This document shows, one piece after another, positions 15,078 to 24,695 of a stretch of 64,000 nt of DNA. Positions within the stretch are counted from its first letter, which is position 1. Each line of letters starts with the position of its first letter. The notes under the pieces were generated by a model, which saw only the letters and a program-made list of their open reading frames with translations, did not search any database and was not told where the DNA came from. Both the position numbers and the translations under genes were made by a program. Source of the stretch: Chloroflexota bacterium (lineage in GTDB: Bacteria; Chloroflexota; Anaerolineae; JAAYZQ01); NCBI GenBank assembly GCA_018606645.1, contig JAGVRI010000007.1:1-64000 (forward strand), in the 5' to 3' direction.

Positions 15078-16001
15078 ATGGAGTACAACCTACTAGAAAA
15101 AACGGAAATATGGGTCACTGGGATCCGCTTGCATCACGTGAATCTGACCCATCTGGCAGCGGCGGCAGCAGAGGTACTGGGACTGGAGCCATCGGAGGTT
15201 CAGGTGGTGGATGTGCAGGAGGACTGGGTGACCCTTGATATCCTACGGCGTACCGTGCGCGGGGCCGACATAGCAGGCAAGCAGAGGGCCTTGCTGGAAC
15301 GGTTGTCCACCCTGCCCGGCGTGGAACTGGCCCAGGACGCTGCTGTCCATTCAGATGGCGTTCTTGGCATGATTGCGCTCGATCCGGCCGAGGTACCCGA
15401 CCTGCTGCAGCGAACACAGCAGATGACCGAGTCAATTCTCTCGGCTATCTCGCGGCGGGCAATTGTTTACCCCACCGGATTCGAGGTACGCCGTGGCTTG
15501 ATCGAGGATACCAATAGCCCGTTCGTAAAGTCTATCCTCGAGGAACGAGGCTTCCGGGTCACTATCGGACCTGTGCTGGATGATGACGAACATGCGGTGG
15601 CCCTCGCCTTCAATGATGCGGCCAACCAGGGCTATGGGCTGGCGCTCACCACCGGCGGCGTGGGCGCCGAATCGAAAGACCGCTGCGTCGAGGGCTTGTT
15701 GCGAGTGGATCCGACGGCCGCCACAAGCTGGTTGGTCCGGTATGAGAAGGGACAGGGCCGTCATGAAAAGGAAGGGGTGCGCATCGCCGTCGGCCAATTG
15801 GGTCCGACGCTTATGATCACCCTTCCTGGGCCCCACGATGAGGTGCGTATGGCCATGCAGGTCGTGTGTCAGCATCTTGAACGCGGTGCGGTGAACAAAT
15901 ACACTCTGGCCGAGGAGATTGCCAACGCGATCCGAACCGTCCTGGTTGCCAAGATGCAGCACTGGAGCCATTCTACTTCTCATGCCCATCATGAGCACTA
16001 A
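15078..16001 (+). CDS. MoCF/CinA-like molybdopterin-binding-fold protein with a His-rich tail
   Basis: This 307-residue protein starts 1 nt after the NadC-like gene, implying translational coupling. Residues about 130-260 show the MoCF (MogA/MoeA/CinA) pattern: PTGFEVRRGLIEDTNSPFVK, ILEERGFRVTIGPVLDDDE, then LALTTGGVGAESKDRCVEG, where TTGGVG is the diagnostic loop. The first 100 residues are unassigned. The C-terminus is rich in His (HWSHSTSHAHHEH), as in nickel chaperones such as HypB or UreE. Beside a LarA-fold gene and a NadC-like gene this suggests metal or cofactor handling. The MoCF fold alone does not prove molybdenum use. Confidence 0.7.
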   Translation: MEYNLLEKTEIWVTGIRLHHVNLTHLAAAAAEVLGLEPSEVQVVDVQEDWVTLDILRRTVRGADIAGKQRALLERLSTLPGVELAQDAAVHSDGVLGMIALDPAEVPDLLQRTQQMTESILSAISRRAIVYPTGFEVRRGLIEDTNSPFVKSILEERGFRVTIGPVLDDDEHAVALAFNDAANQGYGLALTTGGVGAESKDRCVEGLLRVDPTAATSWLVRYEKGQGRHEKEGVRIAVGQLGPTLMITLPGPHDEVRMAMQVVCQHLERGAVNKYTLAEEIANAIRTVLVAKMQHWSHSTSHAHHEH

Positions 16002-16022
16002 AGACGAAGAAAGGACACGAAG

Positions 16023-16808
16023 ATGAGTACCTCTATCAACGTGCAGGCCCTGGCCGACGAGCTGCTACGGGCTCAGGAGCAACGCATCCCCGTAGAACCG
16101 CTCCTGGCGCGTTTTCCCGATATGACCGTCAGCCAGGCGTACCAGATTCAAATGGCCGGTATCAACAAGCGGCTCAAGGCTGGGCGGCGGATCGTGGGCA
16201 AAAAGATCGGCCTGACCAGCAGAGCGATGCAGGAAGCATTCGGGGTGTTTGAGCCAGACTTTGGCCATCTGCTCGACGACATGGTCATCCTCAACGGGCA
16301 GACCATTGCGGCGAACCGGATGCTGCAGCCGCGTTGTGAGGCGGAAATCGCCTTTCTGCTTAAGCGAGACCTGACCGGACCCGGGGTGACAGTGGCCGAT
16401 GTGCTGGCCGCTACCGAGGCGGTCTTGCCGGCGCTTGAGATCATTGATAGCCGGATCGCAGATTGGAAGATCAAGCTGCAGGATACGATCGCCGATAATG
16501 CGTCTAGCGCCTTTGTCGTGCTGGGCCATGCCATGACACCGGTTCACGGCTTAGACCTGCGGCTGATCGGGATGGTGTTTGAAAAGAACGGCCGGATTCT
16601 GTCCACCGGCGCGGGAGCGGCCGTCCTGGGCCACCCGGCTGCGGCGGTGGCCTGGCTAGCCAATAAGCTGCACGAGTTTGACGTCGCGCTTAAGGCCGGC
16701 GAAGTCATCCTCTCTGGAGCATTGGCAGCCGCTGCCCCTGCTGCCGCAGGGGACCATTTCCGGGCTGAGCTGGATCGGCTGGGCAGCGTCTCGGTTTGCT
16801 TTGTGTAG
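16023..16808 (+). CDS. mhpD: 2-oxopent-4-enoate (2-hydroxypenta-2,4-dienoate) hydratase
   Basis: This 261-residue member of the fumarylacetoacetase-like hydratase family adds water to 2-oxopent-4-enoate to give 4-hydroxy-2-oxovalerate. Visible motifs: [54 protein letters not shown] (acidic metal ligands), [20 protein letters not shown] and [10 protein letters not shown]. The length fits MhpD/XylJ/BphH. It is followed by the acetaldehyde dehydrogenase and the aldolase, the classical order of the meta-cleavage lower pathway, which makes the assignment strong. No ring-cleavage dioxygenase is in the window. Confidence 0.9.
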   Translation: MSTSINVQALADELLRAQEQRIPVEPLLARFPDMTVSQAYQIQMAGINKRLKAGRRIVGKKIGLTSRAMQEAFGVFEPDFGHLLDDMVILNGQTIAANRMLQPRCEAEIAFLLKRDLTGPGVTVADVLAATEAVLPALEIIDSRIADWKIKLQDTIADNASSAFVVLGHAMTPVHGLDLRLIGMVFEKNGRILSTGAGAAVLGHPAAAVAWLANKLHEFDVALKAGEVILSGALAAAAPAAAGDHFRAELDRLGSVSVCFV

Positions 16809-16843
16809 TGGCCCGACCGCTCCATCATTCGAAACGCAAAGAG

Positions 16844-17743
16844 ATGAAAATGGACAGAAGGCTTAAGGTAGCCATCATCGGTCCAGGAAACATTGGGACC
16901 GATCTGATGTACAAAGTGTTGCGTAGTCCGAAACTGGAAATGTGCATGATGGCCGGTATCATCCCCGAGTCCGAGGGGTTGAAACGAGCAGCGGCCTTGG
17001 GCATTGCCGCCACGGCCGACGGTATCGGACCTGTGCTGGAACGGAAGGATATTGTGGTCGTGTTTGACGCTACCACCGCCAGGGCGCACCTGCAGCACGC
17101 ACCGCTACTCAGACAGGCTGGAAAGATCGCCATTGACCTGACTCCTGCCGCGGTGGGGCCCTACGTGGTGCCCGCGGTCAACATGGACGAACACCTGGAT
17201 AGCTTGAACATCAACCTTGTTACCTGTGGTGGCCAGGCCACCATCCCCATTGTCGCCGCTGTCGGTCGGGTGGCCCCTGTCTGCTATGCAGAGATTGTAG
17301 CCACGATCAGCTCCCAGAGCGCCGGGCCCGGCACGCGGCAGAACATTGACGAATTTACTCAGACTACGGCCCGTGGGCTGGAGATCGTGGGCAAGGCGCA
17401 GAAAGGCAAGGCGATCATTATCCTCAACCCCGCTGAACCTCCCATCCTCATGCGCAATACGATTTACTGCGAGGTGCAGGGTTCTTGCCGCGAGGACGAC
17501 GTGCGCGCTTCCGTGGAGGAGATGATCGAACAGGTGCGTACCTATGTGCCCGGCTACCGGCTGCGGGTGCCACCGCTGGTCAAAGGCAACCTCGTGACGA
17601 CCATGATCGAAGTGGAGGGGGCCGGTGACTTTTTGCCCACCTACTCCGGTAACCTGGACATCATGACGGCTGCCGCGGTGGGAGTTGCAGAACGGCTGGC
17701 CGATCATATTCTTGGGAAGAAGGAGGTCGTGGCAGATGCCTGA
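16844..17743 (+). CDS. mhpF: Acetaldehyde dehydrogenase (acetylating)
   Basis: From the ATG at 16844 ([20 protein letters not shown]) the protein has 299 residues. It converts acetaldehyde, CoA and NAD+ to acetyl-CoA. The NAD-binding GPGNIGTD loop is at the N-terminus. The catalytic Cys is in [17 protein letters not shown] (about residue 130), and the later [20 protein letters not shown] and [13 protein letters not shown] segments match MhpF/BphJ. These enzymes form a channelling complex with the aldolase encoded next, whose ATG overlaps this gene's last codons by 8 bp. Confidence 0.92.
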   Translation: MKMDRRLKVAIIGPGNIGTDLMYKVLRSPKLEMCMMAGIIPESEGLKRAAALGIAATADGIGPVLERKDIVVVFDATTARAHLQHAPLLRQAGKIAIDLTPAAVGPYVVPAVNMDEHLDSLNINLVTCGGQATIPIVAAVGRVAPVCYAEIVATISSQSAGPGTRQNIDEFTQTTARGLEIVGKAQKGKAIIILNPAEPPILMRNTIYCEVQGSCREDDVRASVEEMIEQVRTYVPGYRLRVPPLVKGNLVTTMIEVEGAGDFLPTYSGNLDIMTAAAVGVAERLADHILGKKEVVADA

Positions 17744-18749
17744 GTTCATCCGGATTGTGGACACTACCCTGCGCGACGGCATGCATTCGGTGGCACACCA
17801 ATTCACACCGGAGCAGATGGCCACGATCGCCGCGGCTATGGATGCGGCTCGGATTGATACTCTCGAAGTGTCGCATGGTGACGGCCTAGGCGGCTCATCC
17901 ATCCAGTACGGCCGGGCGGCTGCATCCGACGAAGCCTACCTTCGGGCCGTCGCCTCCGTGCTCACTCACACCAAACTGGCCGTGCTCCTGTTGCCGGGCA
18001 TTGGGGTGAAGGAGGACCTGGATATGGCGGCAGACTTGGGGGCGAGCGTTGCCCGGGTCGCTACCCACGTGACAGAGGCGGACATCTCGGAGCAACATAT
18101 CGGCCTTGCCAAGAGACGCGGCATGGAGGTCATGGGGTTCTTGATGATGGCTCACATGGCCCCCGTCGAGGTGATGGTCCACAACGGCAAGTTGATGGAA
18201 AGCTACGGCGCCGATTATGTATATGTCGTCGATTCCGCTGGCTACATGCTGCCGCCGGAGGTCCGAGAGAGAGTGCAGGCCCTCAAGGCAGCCCTGAACT
18301 GCAAGGTAGGGTTCCACGGTCATAACAACTTGGGCCTGGCCATAGGCGATACGCTGGCCGCCATTGAAGCCGGAGCCGACATTGTGGATGGCTCCCTGCG
18401 CGGGTTTGGTGCCGGCGGAGGCAATGCTCCCACAGAGACCGTGGTTGCGGTGCTCAAGCGCCTGGGGATCGAGACGGGCGTGGATCTGTACAAGATTATG
18501 GACGCGGCTAAACTGGTGGATCAGTTCAAGACACAGCCCAAGCAAGGCCCGGATGCCACCCTGATCCTTGGATATGCGGGCGTTTATTCCAGTTTCCTGC
18601 TGCACACCGCCCGGGCTGCCGAGCGATTCGACGTAGATGCGCGGGACATTCTGATCGAGTTGGGGCGGCGCCGTGTGGTGGGCGGCCAGGAAGATATGAT
18701 CATTGATGTCGCCTATGAACTGGCGCAGAAACAGCGCGCCACCCGCTGA
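17736..18749 (+). CDS. mhpE: 4-hydroxy-2-oxovalerate aldolase
   Basis: The start at 17736 follows AAGAAGGAGG within the end of mhpF. The protein has 337 residues of the DRE-TIM/HMGL-like family: [20 protein letters not shown] (metal-binding and catalytic Arg-Asp), [53 protein letters not shown] (HxH metal ligands) and [17 protein letters not shown]. The C-terminal communication domain follows. It cleaves 4-hydroxy-2-oxovalerate to pyruvate and acetaldehyde, the latter passed to MhpF. It is the last gene of the operon. Confidence 0.93.
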   Translation: MPEFIRIVDTTLRDGMHSVAHQFTPEQMATIAAAMDAARIDTLEVSHGDGLGGSSIQYGRAAASDEAYLRAVASVLTHTKLAVLLLPGIGVKEDLDMAADLGASVARVATHVTEADISEQHIGLAKRRGMEVMGFLMMAHMAPVEVMVHNGKLMESYGADYVYVVDSAGYMLPPEVRERVQALKAALNCKVGFHGHNNLGLAIGDTLAAIEAGADIVDGSLRGFGAGGGNAPTETVVAVLKRLGIETGVDLYKIMDAAKLVDQFKTQPKQGPDATLILGYAGVYSSFLLHTARAAERFDVDARDILIELGRRRVVGGQEDMIIDVAYELAQKQRATR

Positions 18750-19048
18750 TAGGCAGTTTCCCCCGGGACGGCAAACCCGACCTTGGCTGGGATCCTCATC
18801 TAGGCCGTGTGCCTGGCGACATCGGTCCGGGGGAGGGAGCAGAGGCTGACAACAGAATAGGTTCCCGTACGCGATGTGGCTTCGGCCTTGTAGACCGCAT
18901 GACCGGGCAGGTCGCATGGCTCATCGCAGCACGCAAGTATAGCAGCCATTGTCGAAGCTTCTTCGCCCGTCTGGATTCGCCACCCAGCCGCGGTCCTTTC
19001 GGTCATCGGGTCTTCCGAGTCACTGGTGTAGACGCATTTCGAGCCCAC
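18750..19048. other. Intergenic region without a supported gene
   Basis: Short open frames on both strands have no recognisable product, and I see no strong terminator hairpin after the aldolase gene. The region ends at the promoter of the ComM-like gene. Confidence 0.5.
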
Positions 19049-19077
19049 TGGACATTTTCCCCCGCCTCAAGTATAAT
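19049..19077 (+). promoter_or_regulatory. Promoter of the ComM-like gene
   Basis: TGGACA at 19049-19054 and TATAAT at 19072-19077 are separated by 17 nt. The predicted transcript start lies about 24 nt before the ATG at 19108, leaving a very short leader without an obvious ribosome site. Confidence 0.75.
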
Positions 19078-19107
19078 ACGGCTCGTCTTTCGCGTCTGGA
19101 GTCATAT

Positions 19108-20622
19108 ATGCTAGCCAAAGTCATCAGCTTCGCGCTCATCGGTCTGGATAGCACCCTGGTGGACGTAGAGGTGGATATCAGCCGTGGATTGCCCTCCCAA
19201 ACCATCGTCGGCCTGCCAGATGCCGCCGTGCGTGAGTCGTCCGAACGGGTGCGTGCCGCCATTGTGAACTCAGGCTTGGTCCATCCTCGCGCCCGGCTGA
19301 CAGTCAACCTGGCCCCCGCCGACCTGCGCAAGGAGGGGCCGGCCTACGATCTGCCTATCGCCGTGGGCATCCTGCTGGCCTCGGAGCAGGTGAGCGCGGA
19401 TCTCTCCAGGGCAGGCCTGGTCGGGGAACTCTCGCTGGATGGGCAGGTGCGGGAGGTGACCGGCGTGCTGCCGATGGCCGCAGCGGCCAAGGAACAGGGA
19501 TTGACCACGATCTATGTGCCGGAGGCGAACGCCGCCGAGGCGGCGCTGGTCCAGGGGCTGGAAGTCATCCCGGTGGCCAGTCTGGCCAGCCTGGTGGGCC
19601 ACCTCCACGGCTATGCGCCCATCAAACCGTTCGAGAGCTTCATCCTCGATGACATCCCGCCCGTCTACCCGGTGGATTTTCGGGACGTCAAGGGCCAGGA
19701 ACATGTCAAGCGGGCGCTGGAGGTGGCGGCGGCGGGCGCGCACAATGTGCTGCTCAGTGGACCGCCTGGCGCCGGCAAGACGCTGTTGGCCCGGGCGGTG
19801 CCCTCCATCCTGCCCCACATGAGCCTGGAAGAATCTCTGGTAGTGACCAAGATCTACAGTGTGGCCGGAATGCTGCCCAGCGACACCCCGCTGATCCGCT
19901 ATCGCCCCTTCCGCGCGCCCCATCATACCATCAGCTACGCCGGGCTGGTGGGCGGCGGCCACGTCCCTCGACCGGGCGAGATTTCCCTGGCGCATCGGGG
20001 GGTGCTCTTCCTCGACGAGTTGCCGGAGTTTGGCGTCAAGCTGCTGGAGATGCTCCGCCAGCCCCTGGAAGACAAGCAACTGACCATCGCCCGCAGTTCC
20101 GGCTCGTTGACCTTCCCCGCGAACTTTATGCTGATCGCTGCCCAGAATCCCTGCCCGTGCGGCTGGTACGGCGACCCGGTCAAAGAGTGCACCTGTTCCC
20201 CGGCCATGGTCAGCCGCTATCAGAAGCGGATTTCGGGCCCGCTGCTGGACCGGATCGACATCCACATTGAAGTCCCCCGCGTCGAGTACGAGAAACTGTC
20301 CGACGACCGGCTGGGGGAGCCATCGGCCGCCATCCGGGCGCGGGTGGAGGCGGCCCGCGAGCGCCAGCGCCGGCGGTTTGAGGGCAGCCATCTCCTCACC
20401 AATGCCGATATGGGGCCGGCCGAAGTGCGCGAGTACTGCCCTCTGGATGAGGCGGGCCGGAGTCTCTTGCGGGCGGCGATGCAACAGTTGCAGATGAGCG
20501 CGCGGGCCTATCACCGCATCCTGAAGCTGGCGCGGACGATTGCCGACCTGGCGGGGAGCGACAAGATCCAGACGGTGCACCTGGCCGAAGCCATCCAGTA
20601 CCGACCACGAAGGCAGTCGTGA
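19108..20622 (+). CDS. comM: YifB/ComM family Mg-chelatase-like AAA+ ATPase
   Basis: The start at 19108 gives the usual family N-terminus MLAKVISFALIGLDSTLVDV; upstream in-frame codons precede the promoter and are not used. The protein has 504 residues. The N-terminal ChlI-like domain (residues about 20-140) contains GLPSQTIVGLPDAAVRESSE. The AAA+ core has Walker A GPPGAGKTLLAR, Walker B LFLDELPEF, and a Cys-containing loop AQNPCPCGWYGDPVKECTC. The C-terminal Mg_chelatase_C domain follows (QMSARAYHRILKLARTIADL). ComM in other bacteria is a hexameric helicase promoting branch migration during natural transformation. Confidence 0.92.
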   Translation: MLAKVISFALIGLDSTLVDVEVDISRGLPSQTIVGLPDAAVRESSERVRAAIVNSGLVHPRARLTVNLAPADLRKEGPAYDLPIAVGILLASEQVSADLSRAGLVGELSLDGQVREVTGVLPMAAAAKEQGLTTIYVPEANAAEAALVQGLEVIPVASLASLVGHLHGYAPIKPFESFILDDIPPVYPVDFRDVKGQEHVKRALEVAAAGAHNVLLSGPPGAGKTLLARAVPSILPHMSLEESLVVTKIYSVAGMLPSDTPLIRYRPFRAPHHTISYAGLVGGGHVPRPGEISLAHRGVLFLDELPEFGVKLLEMLRQPLEDKQLTIARSSGSLTFPANFMLIAAQNPCPCGWYGDPVKECTCSPAMVSRYQKRISGPLLDRIDIHIEVPRVEYEKLSDDRLGEPSAAIRARVEAARERQRRRFEGSHLLTNADMGPAEVREYCPLDEAGRSLLRAAMQQLQMSARAYHRILKLARTIADLAGSDKIQTVHLAEAIQYRPRRQS

Positions 20623-20685
20623 TCCGTGCTTTCGCTCGAGCCATCGAATCGCTGGGCCTGTCCTGTTCTGCGTGAACATTGTAGT

Positions 20686-20779
20686 GGCGAGGCATTCCCA
20701 GTGACCACCCGCCACTTGAATCGCCGCAAATTGGTTAGAACCGTCCTACCTTATACGCCATTGCAGGGAATGCCTCGCC
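20686..20779. repeat. Separated 14-bp inverted repeat
   Basis: GGCGAGGCATTCCC at 20686-20699 is the exact reverse complement of GGGAATGCCTCGCC at 20766-20779, with 66 nt between. It lies in the gap after comM; nothing in the enclosed sequence is recognisable. It could be the ends of a tiny non-autonomous element or a long-range terminator. Confidence 0.45.
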
Positions 20780-20823
20780 CTAGGCCCGACCTTACCACAG
20801 CTCCAACCGAGTCGCCGGGCGTA

Positions 20824-20852
20824 TTGACAAACAGCTTTCAGTCTGCTATGAT
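20824..20852 (+). promoter_or_regulatory. Promoter of the APC permease gene
   Basis: TTGACA at 20824-20829 and TATGAT at 20847-20852 have a 17-nt spacer. The permease begins at 21035, so the leader is about 175 nt. An AGAAAGGAGTGA ribosome site precedes the ATG. Confidence 0.8.
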
Positions 20853-21034
20853 GATGACGGGAGGGGGACCGATAAGGTGATTCACTCGCGGCTCTTCGCG
20901 CCGTGAGCTGGTATGGTGCCGGGGAGCGCTGAAATTCGAACACCGGGGGGTGATCGCGTTAGCTTAACCATTCTTCCCATACACCATCGGCCATGGTCGG
21001 CAGCATCTGAAAAAAGAGAAAGGAGTGACTGTCC

Positions 21035-22666
21035 ATGAAAAGCGAAAAGATGGTGATTGAGCGCACCACCAGCGGCATTGTCCGCCAACTGTCATGGTGG
21101 GATGGATTCCTGTCCAACACCGGAACGATGAACCTCTTCTGGATCGCCTATTCCTTCATGTGGGCCATTGGCCTGTTCCCCGGCAGCGACCTAGTCGGCG
21201 CGTTGCTGGTGATGACGGCATTGTTGATCCCTCACGTGATTCTGTACACCCAGTTTGCCGCCGCCATGCCCCGCTCCGGAGGCGACTATGTCTTTAACAG
21301 CCGGACGTTGACTCCCGCCATCGGTTTTGCGGTCAACTTTAGTATGGTTGTATGGAACATGTTCTGGATGGGCTTTACCGCGTACCAGTTCGCCACGGCC
21401 GGGATTGCGACCACCGCTTCGTTGCTCGGCCATCTCTTTGCCAGCGACGCGCTGGTCAACTTTGGCAGCGCCATCGTGAGCACACCGAGCCTGGCTCTGC
21501 TCATTGGAGCCATCACCATTATCCTGGTCGGCGCGCTGGCCCTGTGGGGGAACAAACCCTTCTTTCGGGTAATGTCGGTCGGTTTCATCATCGGCCTGCT
21601 CGGCGTCCTGGCCATGGTAATTGTCCTGCTACTGAGCAACAACGCGGCATTTGTGGCGGCGTTCAACAAGTTTGTCGAGACCTCGGCCAATATCCCTAAC
21701 TACTATGATGCGTTCATCAAGTCGGCGGCCGAGACATTCGGATTCACTGCCAGTTCGCCCAGGTTCTTTTCTCTGCCCACCTTGATCGTGCTCCTGTTCG
21801 CCTTCCAGCCGCTTGGCTTCAGTGTGTGGTCGTCGTATCTGTCGGGTGAAATCAAGAATGCCAACAGCGCCAAAGTCCACGCCGGCGCAATGGCCGGGAG
21901 CCTGCTGTTCACCGGAATCTCGCTGGCCGTGGTGGGGGCGCTGTTGACCCGGGTGCTCGGTTACAATTTCCTGGGGGCCGCCGGCGCCTATTACGCCAAC
22001 TTTACCGAGCCGGAGGGAGGAATCATCAACAATGCCTACTTTTACGTCGCCATGCTGACCAAAAGCCCGATTGTGCAGTTGATCATCGGTCTGGGTCTGA
22101 TGGCATGGACGTTCCTCTACATCCAGCCCTCCCTGGCGATGGTCTCACGGTGCTTTTTTGCCTGGTCCATCGACGGGCTGGCTCCCCGGGCGCTCAAGCA
22201 CGTGAGCCGGAAGAGCCACGTTCCCGATGTGTCCATTCTCGTGGCCTGCGTGATCGCCATCATCTTCCTGGCTATCTTCTGCTGGCCCGGACCGATATTC
22301 TCGATTTACGGGGCCAACGCCTTTCTCGGCGGAGGAACGATCACCTTTGCCGTCGTCGCCGTGTCGGCGATCCTCTTTCCCTTCTCCAGGAAGACCAAAC
22401 GCTTGTATGAGCTGGCTCCGGCTCAGTACAAGATCGGGGGGTTCCCCCTCATGAGCCTGTGCGGCATCATTTCCCTGATCGTCATGAGCTTCGTCACTTT
22501 CCTTTTCCTGTGGAGGTCCGAACTGGGCGTCACCACCCTGCCCTCGATCCTGTTCATCGTCCTGCTCTATGTGATCGGGTTCATCTGGTACTATGTCGCC
22601 CTGGCCATCAACCGGGCAAAGGGCATTGATACGGCCAAGATTTTGGGAGAGATCCCCCAGGACTAG
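21035..22666 (+). CDS. APC-family amino acid permease
   Basis: This 543-residue integral membrane protein has about 12 hydrophobic segments. The first helix region (LSNTGTMNLFWIAYSFMWAI) and the AMPRSGGDYVFNSRTLTPAI segment following helix 2 match the amino acid-polyamine-organocation family. FQPLGFSVWSSYLSGEIKNA corresponds to the conserved region around helix 6. It carries its own promoter and stands alone, so it need not serve the upstream Mhp operon. The substrate cannot be told from sequence; amino acids or related carboxylates are likely. Confidence 0.85.
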   Translation: MKSEKMVIERTTSGIVRQLSWWDGFLSNTGTMNLFWIAYSFMWAIGLFPGSDLVGALLVMTALLIPHVILYTQFAAAMPRSGGDYVFNSRTLTPAIGFAVNFSMVVWNMFWMGFTAYQFATAGIATTASLLGHLFASDALVNFGSAIVSTPSLALLIGAITIILVGALALWGNKPFFRVMSVGFIIGLLGVLAMVIVLLLSNNAAFVAAFNKFVETSANIPNYYDAFIKSAAETFGFTASSPRFFSLPTLIVLLFAFQPLGFSVWSSYLSGEIKNANSAKVHAGAMAGSLLFTGISLAVVGALLTRVLGYNFLGAAGAYYANFTEPEGGIINNAYFYVAMLTKSPIVQLIIGLGLMAWTFLYIQPSLAMVSRCFFAWSIDGLAPRALKHVSRKSHVPDVSILVACVIAIIFLAIFCWPGPIFSIYGANAFLGGGTITFAVVAVSAILFPFSRKTKRLYELAPAQYKIGGFPLMSLCGIISLIVMSFVTFLFLWRSELGVTTLPSILFIVLLYVIGFIWYYVALAINRAKGIDTAKILGEIPQD

Positions 22667-22751
22667 CGATCACGCCGGGGTTGCCACCACGTCACGGGCG
22701 CGGTGATGCAACCCCGGCCTGCTCAGTCATCAGACCGGGAACCAGAAAAGA

Positions 22752-23534
22752 ATGGACGATCAACTCCAGGCACTGTTTGCCTTGTTCAAAAATGAACAGG
22801 ATCGTGAATTCATCGAGGAGGCACTGCAGATTCAGCGCGAAGCGGAACAGGAAGGGATCCCCCTCCGTCTGCTTGGGTCATTGGCCTTCAGACTCCAGTG
22901 CCCGAAGAACGCTGCCCATTTTGAGGCCCTGGACCGCAGGATAACCGATATCGATTTCGCCGCCTCGACGCAACACCGCGACCGGTTGCTCACCTTTTTC
23001 CAGCAGCGGGGGTACACGGTTGATGAGAACACCCTCTACCTCGGAGGTGGCTATCGCTATATCTTTGAGAACCCCCGCACCAAGAGGCATATCGACATCT
23101 TCTTCGACCGGCTCGAAATGTGTCATACCGTCGTCTTTCGCGACCGCCTGACCATCGACAACCGGACCCTTTCCCTCGCCGACCTGCTCCTGGAGAAGAT
23201 GCAGATCGTCGAGATCAGCCGCAAGGATTTCAAAGACACGGCAGTCCTGCTCCTGGAGCACGGAATCGGCGAGGACGATCGCGCCATCAACATGAACTAT
23301 ATCAGCGATATCCTGAGCAATGACTGGGGTTTTTTCTATACCTTTTCCACCAATCTTCGGAAACTGAAGGATACCCTGGCCCAGTTTGACAGCTTCGATG
23401 AGGGAGAAAAGGAGATCGTCCGGCAACGAATTGATGAGATTCTGAAGCAGATCAACCGTTGGCCGAAAAGCCCGAAATGGAAGCTACGGGCGAGAATTGG
23501 GACCCGGCTCAGGTGGTACCGACATGTTGACTGA
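22752..23534 (+). CDS. Nucleotidyltransferase-fold protein
   Basis: This 260-residue protein has the minimal nucleotidyltransferase signature: GSLAFRLQC at about residues 39-47 and DIDFAA at about 65-70 (GS...DxD), then a distal acidic strand RHIDIFFDRL. LADLLLEKMQIVEI, with the following RKDFKDTAVLLLEHGI, resembles the helical part of AbiEii-like or kanamycin-type nucleotidyltransferases. It begins 85 nt after the permease and is followed by a metallophosphoesterase gene on the same strand, so the two may be functionally paired. A toxin, tRNA-modifying or signalling function is possible; none is shown by sequence. Confidence 0.7.
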   Translation: MDDQLQALFALFKNEQDREFIEEALQIQREAEQEGIPLRLLGSLAFRLQCPKNAAHFEALDRRITDIDFAASTQHRDRLLTFFQQRGYTVDENTLYLGGGYRYIFENPRTKRHIDIFFDRLEMCHTVVFRDRLTIDNRTLSLADLLLEKMQIVEISRKDFKDTAVLLLEHGIGEDDRAINMNYISDILSNDWGFFYTFSTNLRKLKDTLAQFDSFDEGEKEIVRQRIDEILKQINRWPKSPKWKLRARIGTRLRWYRHVD

Positions 23535-23618
23535 ACCCACGGCTCAAGGCAATCGGGCCGGCCGATGGGGGGACCGGGCCGGTGGAAAACCGACCGATCA
23601 GGCAAACGAGGGCAATTG

Positions 23619-24578
23619 ATGGCTGATTTCAGATTCTTTTTCGCTTCGGATATCCATGGATCGGAGATCTGCTTCAAGAAATTTATCAACGCCGGCAAGT
23701 ACTATGGCGTGGACGCGATCATCCTAGGCGGAGACATTGTCGGCAAAATGGTGGTGCCCATCGTCGCGCGCCGCGATGGGACCTATATCGCCGAATTCCT
23801 GGGGGAGAAAAAAGTCGTCAAGGCCCATGATCCAGACGGTCTCGACAAGCTGCGATGGGCGATCAAGAACAACGGGTTCTATCCCTATGACCTCGACGAA
23901 GAGGAATTCGACCGAATCAGGAACGATGATCAGCGCAAGGCAGCCATCTTTGAGGAGGCGATCATCGAATCGCTGGAAGGCTGGCTCAGGATCGCGGAGG
24001 AACGACTCAAGGGCACCGGCATTCAGTGCTTCATCACGCCTGGGAACGATGATCCTCTCTTCATTGACGAGATCCTGTCCAGGTCGGGCGTTATCGTTAA
24101 CCCTGAAGAACAGTGCATCCGCCTCGACAGCGGCCATGAGATGATCAGCCTGGGATATGCGAACATGACGCCGTGGCACTGTCCGAGGGACCTCCCGGAG
24201 GAAGAGCTTGCCGTCAAGCTGGAGCGATTGTGCGGCATGGTCAGGAACATGAGCACCTGCATCTTTAACCTCCATTGCCCGCCTTACAATACGATTCTGG
24301 ATACGGCGCCCCTACTGGATGAGACCTTGAAGGCGGTGACGGTGGGCGGAGCGATCATGGAAGCCAACGTGGGCAGCACGGCCGTCCGGGAGGCGATCCA
24401 GAAATACCAGCCTCTGATCAGCCTCCACGGTCATATTCATGAATCGCGGGGCGATTGCAAGATCGGCCGAACTGTTTGCATCAACCCCGGAAGCGAATAC
24501 AGTCAGGGGATCCTGAGGGGCGTCCTCGTCCATCTGAGGGGGAACAAGATCAAGAACTACGTTCTGACCTCTGGGTAA
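23619..24578 (+). CDS. Metallophosphoesterase (calcineurin-like)
   Basis: From the ATG at 23619 the protein has 319 residues. All canonical metal motifs are present: FFASDIHGS (DxH), IILGGDIVGK (GD), ITPGNDDPLF (GN[D/H]), NLHCPPYNT (distal His) and SLHGHIHES (GHxH). It has no signal peptide, so it acts in the cytoplasm on a phosphoester such as a nucleotide or a modified end. The length and insertions place it with the TT1561-like metallophosphoesterases rather than the nucleases SbcD or MRE11. The adjacent nucleotidyltransferase suggests a make/break pair. Confidence 0.85.
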   Translation: MADFRFFFASDIHGSEICFKKFINAGKYYGVDAIILGGDIVGKMVVPIVARRDGTYIAEFLGEKKVVKAHDPDGLDKLRWAIKNNGFYPYDLDEEEFDRIRNDDQRKAAIFEEAIIESLEGWLRIAEERLKGTGIQCFITPGNDDPLFIDEILSRSGVIVNPEEQCIRLDSGHEMISLGYANMTPWHCPRDLPEEELAVKLERLCGMVRNMSTCIFNLHCPPYNTILDTAPLLDETLKAVTVGGAIMEANVGSTAVREAIQKYQPLISLHGHIHESRGDCKIGRTVCINPGSEYSQGILRGVLVHLRGNKIKNYVLTSG

Positions 24579-24695
24579 CAGCCTGCAGCAGCTGGTGATG
24601 TAGCACCTCCAATAAGCCTTTACGGTCTGAGGTTGTTTGACTTTCCTGTCAGTTGGCCGTATATTGGTTTTGAAGGGCAGATTAGGAGCACGGAT

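Noticed and set aside
19270..20715. Minus-strand frame of 481 codons opposite comM
   Set aside because: It mirrors the ComM codon pattern and gives an Arg/His/Gln-rich product without motifs.
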